Assembly: GCF_026151205.1 (NCBI RefSeq)
Contig: NC_087080.1
Span: 691,812-755,811 of the forward strand
Source of the DNA: Bolinopsis microptera
Taxonomy: Eukaryota > Ctenophora > Tentaculata > Lobata > Bolinopsidae
Direction of reading: 5' to 3'
Length of the DNA: 64,000 bases
The notes beneath the pieces were generated by a model, which did not search any database, had not been told where the DNA came from, and saw nothing but the letters and a program-made list of their open reading frames with translations. Positions 57,282 through 64,000 of this stretch are shown here, in pieces. Position 1 is the first letter of the stretch. Each line of letters opens with the position of its first letter. The position numbers and the translations under genes are program-made.

Positions 57282-59009
57282 ATGATTATATACAACATGG
57301 TGATATGGATAATGTTGGGCACGGCAAGTGCCGCATTTCAAAAGAAAGGATCTCAGAGGGACATCATTGCAGCTGAGATTGGTGTAAAAATAGAAAAGTC
57401 GGGCAGAGCGGTCATGGTGAATGACAAGATAATAATTTCTATGATAATCAAGCTGCCCACCCAGATGGACATTTTGAAGCCCCTGCAATCGGCATTTGAT
57501 CGGATCGTGGAATGCAACGCGGTGGAAGATCTGGATTTCAGATCGAACATGGGCCAAATGGTCGCCAATTTAAACGATCAATTCAATGATTTTATAGCAA
57601 CAAGGCTTAGTATTTTAAGAGCCTTCGTCGAGAATGATGCAGAAGAGGATAACGAGGACAAAGACAGAAAAAAGCGGCAAATTTTGCCATTCCTGGCAGG
57701 CGCAGGGATTTCCCTGGCTATGGAGGGAGTGACAGAATATCAGATCTACAAGATAAAGAAACACGTGTCAGAAAACCAGAATACCATCTCAGACATGAAG
57801 AGTAAGATCTTGCATTTGCAAGATGAAATAACAGCTTTAGATGAGAAGGTGGTAGGATTTGTCACAGTAATTACTGCAAAGTTGAGTGAGTATTTTAAGA
57901 GAGAGGAGTGCATGATATTCTTTCACGAAATGAGCAGAACGGTAGAAGAGGGGTTTGAAGAGGCCCGGGAAACCATAAACAATGTTTTGTGGACAGCTCT
58001 TACGGGAAAAAACGACTTATTGCTTTCCCCTAAGATGGCAGGTATAGGTACACTAAGGAAAATTGTAGACCGGAACCCTGCTTTAAACACTACTATTTTC
58101 AGTGAGCACCCCAGTTTACTTTACTCGTTAGCAAACGTGCATCTGTTCGAGGTGAGTTCAAGTTTAGACGTAGCACATTTTATTTTAGACATTCCTTTAA
58201 TTCGTCAAGGAAGATCTCTAGAGACATTTGAAGCGGCACAGGTTGGCATGGTCACAAATAGACAGGAGAATCTGTGTGTGTACTATGAATTACATGAATT
58301 GTTGTATGTGAAGGATGGAATTCTGTTCGAATTCACTACACACGATTGTAAAACACACAACGATTTATACGTTTGCCCTGTGGAGAATTTTACGAATCAA
58401 ACATCTTGCATCCAGCGGGGGAGCATCACGTGTAGGATCAAGCGTACGAAGTGTAAGAATTATTACCAGTATAATATGTCACAGCTAGGAATCTTAATAA
58501 GAAACAACAACTATTTGGATACGTATGTAATTAGTACAGGTGGATTCACTAGTTTGGTAAACTTATCAGAAGCAGGGACGGCATATATTGCATGGGATTC
58601 CATAAAAGGTGTGCAGATCGGAAACACGTTGATCGAATCTCCGAATTCGGAGTCAATCCCAATGTATCCCTCTTCGTTAAGCTTCAATCTTTCTTCGCTA
58701 GATTTTTATCTAGACGAAACAAATGTCACAGACACTTTGACGGGGATTTGTAGAAAATATAATAAAACTTTGGAGAATATTTTGCCCCCGCTCGTGGACG
58801 ACTGGAATAATAGGTCCAATGTGCACTCAAATGTTATGATATGGGCAATACTGGTCGCAATAGTTTTAACACTTGCCGTGTTGGGTATCATGGTGCTCAT
58901 GGTATATCGGAGATTGACGAAAGAAATCAAAATATTGAGACTGCAGGTGCAACCTCATGAGTCTCGGAACCCGAGAAGATTGAAGTTAAACAAATGTGCA
59001 TCCCTTTAA
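57282..59009 (+). CDS. env: Env-like membrane glycoprotein of the retroelement
   Basis: 575 residues (start ATG 57282; a second ATG at 57297 would leave a shorter signal-like N-terminus). Layout: hydrophobic N-terminus (about 5-19), ectodomain, furin-type site RKKR at 129-132 followed by a hydrophobic A/G-rich stretch resembling a fusion peptide, then heptad-like helical sequence (about 155-220), a cysteine-bearing region with several N-x-S/T sites at about 360-410, and a membrane anchor at about 519-540 with a short basic tail. This is the plan of a class I-like fusion glycoprotein, as in insect errantivirus Env. I infer role from layout only; sequence-level kinship is not claimed. A tacag acceptor-like site lies about 30 bp upstream, consistent with a spliced env mRNA. 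Confidence 0.8.
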   Translation: MIIYNMVIWIMLGTASAAFQKKGSQRDIIAAEIGVKIEKSGRAVMVNDKIIISMIIKLPTQMDILKPLQSAFDRIVECNAVEDLDFRSNMGQMVANLNDQFNDFIATRLSILRAFVENDAEEDNEDKDRKKRQILPFLAGAGISLAMEGVTEYQIYKIKKHVSENQNTISDMKSKILHLQDEITALDEKVVGFVTVITAKLSEYFKREECMIFFHEMSRTVEEGFEEARETINNVLWTALTGKNDLLLSPKMAGIGTLRKIVDRNPALNTTIFSEHPSLLYSLANVHLFEVSSSLDVAHFILDIPLIRQGRSLETFEAAQVGMVTNRQENLCVYYELHELLYVKDGILFEFTTHDCKTHNDLYVCPVENFTNQTSCIQRGSITCRIKRTKCKNYYQYNMSQLGILIRNNNYLDTYVISTGGFTSLVNLSEAGTAYIAWDSIKGVQIGNTLIESPNSESIPMYPSSLSFNLSSLDFYLDETNVTDTLTGICRKYNKTLENILPPLVDDWNNRSNVHSNVMIWAILVAIVLTLAVLGIMVLMVYRRLTKEIKILRLQVQPHESRNPRRLKLNKCASL

Positions 59010-59142
59010 AACATGAAATGTCACGTGCTAGGGGGGTCCTCACGCAATTGTGTGAGGGCTACTAAAGGGGTGTGGAGACGGGTTTCATCACAATTTGATT
59101 GACGCTCGTATTGCTTAATAATAGTATCGTATAAACTTGAAC

Positions 59143-60645
59143 ATGGAGAACGAAAGAATAACAGTGGAACTAGAAGACCAAATGGAAGGAATCTGGTCTG
59201 ACGAAAAAGAAAGCGTGAAAGATTCTGTTGGTGAAGGGAATTCCCTTTGTCAGCTGAGTCAAGAAGCGCAAGATGGAGAAGAAGTGTCAGAAAAGAGTAA
59301 AGATGAGGAAAAAGAAAGCGTGAAAGATTCTGTTGGTGAAGGGAATTCCCTTTGTCAGCTGAGTCAAGAAGCGCAAGATGGAGAAGAAGTGTCAGAAAAG
59401 AGTAAAGATGAGGAAAAAGAAACCGTGAAAGATTCTGTTGGTAAAGGGAATTCCCTTTGTCAGCTGAGTCAAGTAGCGCAAGTTGGAGAAGAAGAGTCAG
59501 AAAAGAGTAAAGATGAAGAGACGGAAAGAAGTGGTTCGTGGAAGAGGAAGGTTACGGATAAGTTGGAAGTTCTTTTGAAAGAAGGACCAATAAAAGTAAC
59601 CTTAGACGAAATGAGGAGAATGAATAAACAAGTGAGAGAATCTCTCATAGCAGATAACACATCCACGGAAGAGAGGAAGAAATGGGATGTACTGTGGGAG
59701 TTTCTAGGATTATTCGTAACGATTGTGGATCCGTGGGGAGCAATGCTTACTTGGGACGCATGCTCTGGGCAGGATAGATATAAAGAAAATTTCTTTATGA
59801 TCTTGAATCCCGGAAGGTCATTTAATAGCAGCAGGACCGAAGACTCTCGCTACAGCGGATTGAAGAGTGTGATCCCGATGAAGTACGGAATAAGCAGAGG
59901 ACACTTAGAGAACTACAAACAGAATAGGATTAACGGAATTCCGTTAAAGCCTAAACCAGGAAATGTAGAGCAATTAATGCAGAGTGGATCTAAGAACAAG
60001 GAAGTCGTACAAGTGACGCGGGGATTCGAGGAGAAAAGGGGCGTCGACAGAACAGCAGGAGGAATTGCTCACTGGGAGAGAGAACGGCAGGAAGATGACA
60101 GAAAAGACGAAGAAAACAGAAGAAGAAGAGATAGAGATGCACGTGAAGAAGCGGAGAGACGAAGAAGAAGAAACTTGGCGGAAAGAAGAGAAATGGTCCA
60201 GCAGAGATTGGCAGAGGAAGGAAATAGACATCGCAGGCAACAAGAATGGAAAGCACAGCCAGAAAGACAGTATTATAATGCACGAGACAGACGGAGGGGA
60301 ACTGAAAGATGGCACGGAGACAAAGAGGATTTCATCAGAGTCTTGAATAGACTAGCACTGAGAGTGGAATTGACGGCCAAAGATGTGTGCTACGGGATAA
60401 CTGAGGAGGATAGAGCAGTGGTGGAATGGAAACGCGATGACAAAAGGAAGGAGAGGAAGAAGATGCTAGAGTTTTACATAAAGAACAGGGCGGGGGAATT
60501 CTCCCGTGGCTGTAGAAGTTTAGTAGATATAGTGAGGGAGTTATGGGAGGATGAAGAAGATATGACGGATGGACTGGTAGAAGAAGAGTTAGGTGAACTG
60601 ATGAGGAGATTATGGTTCTTAAACAATCTTGATGTAGCAATTTAG
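59143..60645 (+). CDS. Unrecognised 500-aa protein downstream of env, with 35-aa repeats
   Basis: ATG at 59143. Residues about 23-127 are three tandem 35-aa repeats (105 bp each, 59211-59525) built on VKDSVGEGNSLCQLSQ. A central segment (about 150-290) contains WEFLGLFVTIVDPWGAML and looks globular. Residues about 310-400 are extremely R/E-rich (RRRRDRD, EEAERRRRRN), predicting a long charged helix or nucleic-acid contact. The C-terminal 100 residues are mixed helical. It lies 133 bp after the env stop in the same orientation, so it is probably an accessory gene of the element. No known retroelement domain recognised; not a RT, protease or zinc-knuckle protein. Confidence 0.75.
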   Translation: MENERITVELEDQMEGIWSDEKESVKDSVGEGNSLCQLSQEAQDGEEVSEKSKDEEKESVKDSVGEGNSLCQLSQEAQDGEEVSEKSKDEEKETVKDSVGKGNSLCQLSQVAQVGEEESEKSKDEETERSGSWKRKVTDKLEVLLKEGPIKVTLDEMRRMNKQVRESLIADNTSTEERKKWDVLWEFLGLFVTIVDPWGAMLTWDACSGQDRYKENFFMILNPGRSFNSSRTEDSRYSGLKSVIPMKYGISRGHLENYKQNRINGIPLKPKPGNVEQLMQSGSKNKEVVQVTRGFEEKRGVDRTAGGIAHWERERQEDDRKDEENRRRRDRDAREEAERRRRRNLAERREMVQQRLAEEGNRHRRQQEWKAQPERQYYNARDRRRGTERWHGDKEDFIRVLNRLALRVELTAKDVCYGITEEDRAVVEWKRDDKRKERKKMLEFYIKNRAGEFSRGCRSLVDIVRELWEDEEDMTDGLVEEELGELMRRLWFLNNLDVAI

Positions 60646-60977
60646 TAATAGTCGCATGCAATTGTATGCTTCTATAGTTTTTAACAATTTGTGCAATTGT
60701 ACAAAAAAGAATACAGTCCTCATCATCCAGCTCTGCCACAGACCCTCTAGCCAACAGCATCGAGCAGCTGAACCAGCAACTTGCACAGCTTCAATCACAT
60801 CAAACTGCAGCATCTGAAACACCTGCTTGCACTGCCACTCATGAGCTACTTGAGAGAGTCTCACTAGAACTGAATGAGCATTCCACCCAACTTAACAACT
60901 TAAGCAGTCAAATACAGGATTCTAAAGCATCTCCTCAATCTAAAGCACCACCTGTAGCCCAGTACCCCTCTCCTCCA

Positions 60978-62267
60978 GTGCAGGCTCCCCTACAACCTGA
61001 ACAACCTACCCCTCACTTACCACATGATCAGGTGCCAGTAACTGAAACCAGGCCAGATTTTATTCTGGCTACTGAATCTGAGAAAATTATTGCCTTTCTT
61101 CAGTCATGTTCTTTCAAACAAGAGAACGGTCACTCCGTCACTTCATTTGGCACCCCCTACCACTACATGGGATCTAAATCTTCAGAAAATGTGCCACCAA
61201 TTCCTGAGGAACTCAAACCATTATTTGATGAAATGAATAAAGTACAAACTGAACTTTTTAACAAGAGCTACCCGGATCAGCCCCACCTGACGGCCCCGGT
61301 TATCAATTCATGTCTCATCAACAGATATGATGGCTCTGATAGTCACCTGCCTAACCATTCAGACCGTGAAGTAACCATCCATCCAGAATCATCAATACTT
61401 ACCTTGTCTCTCGGCCAGATCTGCAACATCAAGTTCACTGAATGTGACTCTAGAACTGAATCCTCTCTTGAATGTCATGATCGCTCCCTGTACATAATGA
61501 GCCGTAGATCACAAGAAGTTTACAGCCATATGATTGAGCGTGGCTCAATATCAGATGGTATTAGGTATTCGCTGACCTTTCGTGCTGTTAGCTGGACAAA
61601 TAAAAATTGCACAAGTTTACATGGTGATTCAAACACAGGCTTCTTGCGTTTTGGATCTGACAAGAGGGGTACCTTTGGCGAACTCATGCCAGGTCAAAAG
61701 TTCTGGGCTCCCAGAATTGAAGATATCAACCCTGTGTCCTGCATGGGTTACGCCAATGTGGTGCTCCACTGTGGGATCAATGACGTGAGACAGCCTGATA
61801 TTAGTTGTGAGAATGATGTTGCTGATTGTTATAATAAACTCAAGCTGAAAATTAAACAAATTAAGAATCTTAGCCCCAGCACTAGAGCTGTTTTTGTTTG
61901 TAAACTGCTGCCTACTAAGGACTTAGAGCTGAATGTAAAAGTTAATGCATTTAATAGACTGATTCATTTCGACCTGCTCCCTACATGTAAGGATGTCGTA
62001 TGTGTTAAGGGTTTCGAAAAGTTTGCCTGCAACTATGGTCTTGCGGACGAACTGTCGAAACAATTCGACAGACATGGTCGACTTGATACACTTCATCTCA
62101 ACAAGTTAGGGGCAAGAGTCCTTGCTGGACTCATTAAACAATCTGTATTTATTAGGTTAAATGGCGGAGAAGACAGAAGAAAACACATCGGCAAAGTCAA
62201 TGGACGGCTATACAGCAACGTGGCTAGTGACCCGCCTGCACCGCAGCGGAGGGGACGGAACGGTTAA
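60978..62267 (+). CDS. LINE ORF1: AlkB-like dioxygenase plus SGNH hydrolase
   Basis: Frame 60978-62267 (first codon GTG; open upstream to about 60680, where it encodes a Q/S-rich helical stretch, so the true start is unknown). Residues about 30-205 match AlkB-type 2OG-Fe(II) dioxygenases: LINRYDG (113-119), the iron ligands H127-x-D129 and H184, TLSLG (142-146), and R196-YSLTF-R202, the double-arginine 2OG-binding motif. Residues about 213-385 are an SGNH/GDSL hydrolase: GDSNT (S218), GTFGELMPG, HCGINDV (N268), and LDTLHLNK with D370 and H373. Esterase ORF1 domains are known in CR1-like LINEs. AlkB enzymes reverse N-alkyl damage or demethylate RNA and DNA. All diagnostic residues of both domains are present. 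Confidence 0.85.
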   Translation: MQAPLQPEQPTPHLPHDQVPVTETRPDFILATESEKIIAFLQSCSFKQENGHSVTSFGTPYHYMGSKSSENVPPIPEELKPLFDEMNKVQTELFNKSYPDQPHLTAPVINSCLINRYDGSDSHLPNHSDREVTIHPESSILTLSLGQICNIKFTECDSRTESSLECHDRSLYIMSRRSQEVYSHMIERGSISDGIRYSLTFRAVSWTNKNCTSLHGDSNTGFLRFGSDKRGTFGELMPGQKFWAPRIEDINPVSCMGYANVVLHCGINDVRQPDISCENDVADCYNKLKLKIKQIKNLSPSTRAVFVCKLLPTKDLELNVKVNAFNRLIHFDLLPTCKDVVCVKGFEKFACNYGLADELSKQFDRHGRLDTLHLNKLGARVLAGLIKQSVFIRLNGGEDRRKHIGKVNGRLYSNVASDPPAPQRRGRNG

Positions 62268-62272
62268 CAGGT

Positions 62273-64000
62273 ATGGTTAATCGTGTTCAAAAGGAAATTT
62301 GTAGTCACTGTCTGAAGAATATTGGATTAGGGCTTCCCCACTTTGAATGTTTTAACTGCAATAGTATTCTCCATGCCAAATGTTTTAATCCTTCCAAAGC
62401 GCAAGTTATCAATGAAAACTTTTACTGCAACGAGTGTAAACATTCCATATCTAAAAAATACAATCCTTTTAAAGTAATGACCGATCCTGAAGTTAATGAC
62501 TGTGACCCATGTATCCAAAAGATGTCCGATGCTTTGGAAAACTGTAGATCCTATACAATTAAGGACTTTAACACACATATCAAACCTTGTTTTGCAAGCA
62601 ACTGCTCCATGATTTTCCAGAACATAGATGGCAATAAAACAAATTTTGATGCCTTTAGCATGGAACTAAACCGATTAGCCGAAAAATTTAAAATTATTGG
62701 ACTTGCTGAAACCAATATTGGAATAGAGGAAAGCACTGTTTACCATCTTGAGGGGTACAATTGTTTCTATCAGGATAAACATATCAATAAAGCGAAGGGA
62801 AGTGGAGTAGCATTGTACTTAAAGGACGAACTTAATGGAGTTGTAAACGAAGAATTATCATGGGTAACCAAAAATCTTGAAACCCTATTTATTACTATTC
62901 AACATGATGAACCTGTACATGTAGGAGTACTGTACCGTCCTCCTAGTGGGGACTCCTCAGAGGCACTAAATGAACTTAGAAAAATTATTGAATCATGCCC
63001 AAAAAAGAATGCTTACATACTAGGTGACTTTAACATTAATCTCCATGATGAAAACAGTAAACTTGTTCAAGACTTTGAAAACCTTATTCTAGGTCTAGGT
63101 TTATCACCACTTATTTCTACTTCCACGCATCATAAACCAGGATGTAACGAATCGTGTATTGACAACATACTCACCAACAACATAGAAAACTCTATCTGCT
63201 CTGGAACAATTAGTACCTGCATCAGTCACCATCATGCTGTATTCCATATATTCAACTCACCCCTAGTCAGTACTGAGGTTCATGAACAAAACTATTTCCA
63301 GTACTATGACTACTGTGCAAAAAATGTGGACAAATTTGTGGAAGTACTAGACAATGAATTAACTAGTGATCCACCAGAAGACTTCAGTAATTTTTTCACT
63401 GTATTTAATCATCAACTAGACAGTGCATGTAAACTAAGCCAGCCTAAGTGTTCTAAACGTACTGCTAAGAATAATCCATGGATTACATCTGGCCTGATTG
63501 CCTCTATAAATAGAAAACATGAGCTTTATGACCTGTGGAAAAAGGCAGTTAAGAAGAAATGCCTCAACGCCTCTTCAACCAACCATGCAGACTGTCTTAC
63601 CCTTTGTTTTAATTGTACAAATAAAGTAACACGTCATGAAGAATTTAAGGCACACCGGAAGTTATTAAACCACCTTATTAATTCTGCAAAACGTAAGTAT
63701 CATGGTGTTAAGATTACAGAATGCGCTGGAGATAGTAAGAAAACTTGGCAGATAATTAATGAACTGCGTGGTAAGAAGAGACGTGAGATTAAACCTAACT
63801 TTGTGATAAATAACGAGCGTGTGATTAATCGGCGTGTAATTGCAAATGAGTTCAATAAATACTTTGCCTCTATTGCAGCTAACTTGAACGAAGCATACTC
63901 TGGTGACTTCTTAAGAATAAATTCCCTGCCGTCATTTACTGATTACCTGCCCACATCAGTTACGTCCAGTATTTTTCTTTGTGATTGTGACTGTATTGAG
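62273..64000 (+). CDS. LINE ORF2: PHD-like finger, APE endonuclease, start of reverse transcriptase region
   Basis: Begins ATG five bases after the ORF1 stop and is open for 576 codons to the window edge. Residues 10-55 carry C10-x2-C13, C26-x2-C29, H34-x2-C37 and C52-x2-C55, a PHD-like finger. The endonuclease follows: FQNIDGNKTNFD, GLAETNIG (catalytic E about 146), VLYRPPSG, ILGDFNINL (about 248-256), SCIDNILTNN and SHHHAVFHIF (catalytic His). Then a linker with NSAKRKYHGVKI and KKTWQIINELRGKK, usual just before the RT palm. The RT core lies beyond the window. Known role of the family: nick target DNA and prime reverse transcription there. Confidence 0.9.
   Translation, partial: MVNRVQKEICSHCLKNIGLGLPHFECFNCNSILHAKCFNPSKAQVINENFYCNECKHSISKKYNPFKVMTDPEVNDCDPCIQKMSDALENCRSYTIKDFNTHIKPCFASNCSMIFQNIDGNKTNFDAFSMELNRLAEKFKIIGLAETNIGIEESTVYHLEGYNCFYQDKHINKAKGSGVALYLKDELNGVVNEELSWVTKNLETLFITIQHDEPVHVGVLYRPPSGDSSEALNELRKIIESCPKKNAYILGDFNINLHDENSKLVQDFENLILGLGLSPLISTSTHHKPGCNESCIDNILTNNIENSICSGTISTCISHHHAVFHIFNSPLVSTEVHEQNYFQYYDYCAKNVDKFVEVLDNELTSDPPEDFSNFFTVFNHQLDSACKLSQPKCSKRTAKNNPWITSGLIASINRKHELYDLWKKAVKKKCLNASSTNHADCLTLCFNCTNKVTRHEEFKAHRKLLNHLINSAKRKYHGVKITECAGDSKKTWQIINELRGKKRREIKPNFVINNERVINRRVIANEFNKYFASIAANLNEAYSGDFLRINSLPSFTDYLPTSVTSSIFLCDCDCIE

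Larger units (their letters stand above)
48400..60660 (+). mobile_element. Ty3/gypsy-type retroelement with env-like gene and an extra ORF
   Basis: Order is leader, gag, pol (PR-RT-RH-IN), 531-bp tandem block, env-like gene, extra ORF, all on the plus strand. Protease before RT and integrase last fit Metaviridae. All long frames are intact. I could not find a matching pair of LTRs in the window: the region before gag has no copy after env. A LINE begins right after the last ORF, so the 3' LTR may be displaced or off the window. Outer boundaries are therefore approximate. Confidence 0.75.
60670..64000 (+). mobile_element. Non-LTR retrotransposon (CR1/L2/jockey-like), 3' part off window
   Basis: Two adjacent ORFs separated by five bases encode the ORF1 and ORF2 of a LINE with an APE-type endonuclease. 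ORF2 is uninterrupted to the last base, so the RT lies mostly beyond the window. The 5' end is not defined: ORF1's frame is open upstream to about 60680 without an ATG, suggesting 5' truncation on insertion next to the gypsy-type element. Confidence 0.85.

Overview
The window is from an animal nuclear genome. It is AT-rich, has spliced genes with GT/AG introns on the standard code, and is crowded with minisatellites and retroelements. Gene content (DCAKD, PSMD9, an ArfGAP gene, an ACAP-like BAR exon, an LDLa/7TM receptor remnant, a SGNH-type LINE, a gypsy element with an env-like gene) fits an invertebrate. A cnidarian or another early-branching lineage is my guess, not something I can prove.

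The cellular genes I could assemble lie on the minus strand. From 1 to 4930 is DCAKD (dephospho-CoA kinase domain protein): five exons with matching phases, the last cut by the window edge. Three minisatellites sit in its introns, and a plus-strand coiled-coil gene is nested in intron 2. Immediately upstream is PSMD9 (proteasome assembly chaperone, PDZ type), with exons at 5207-12293. Its 6 kb intron holds an internally deleted Mutator-like (MULE) transposon (6492-7940), itself carrying a G/C-run-bounded MITE (7291-7683), and a frameshifted NERD-nuclease/SF1-helicase gene (8353-10527).

From about 14 kb to 41 kb the window is mostly tandem repeats with unit lengths of roughly 52, 11, 62, 32, 40, 19, 10-11, 32 and 91 bp. 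Scattered exons lie between them: a frame-disturbed ArfGAP domain at 25.7-26.3 kb and several unidentified exons. The arrays show many one-base insertions and deletions, so they generate many meaningless ORFs. From 41.7 to 44.7 kb is a plus-strand LDLa/7-transmembrane receptor sequence broken by many small indels and a poly-C tract. At 45.9-46.4 kb are minus-strand exons matching the start of an ACAP BAR domain.

From 48.4 to 60.7 kb is a Ty3/gypsy-type retroelement: gag, a -1 frameshift site (TTTAAAC directly before the gag stop), a full pol (protease, RT, RNase H, integrase), about 1.9 kb of near-identical 531-bp tandem units, an env-like membrane glycoprotein gene, and a further unrecognised 500-aa ORF. 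From about 60.7 kb to the window end is a LINE. Its ORF1 joins an AlkB-like 2OG-Fe(II) dioxygenase to a SGNH hydrolase, and its ORF2 joins a PHD-like finger to an APE-type endonuclease and the start of the RT region. The retroelement accessory genes and this ORF1 are the least ordinary content.
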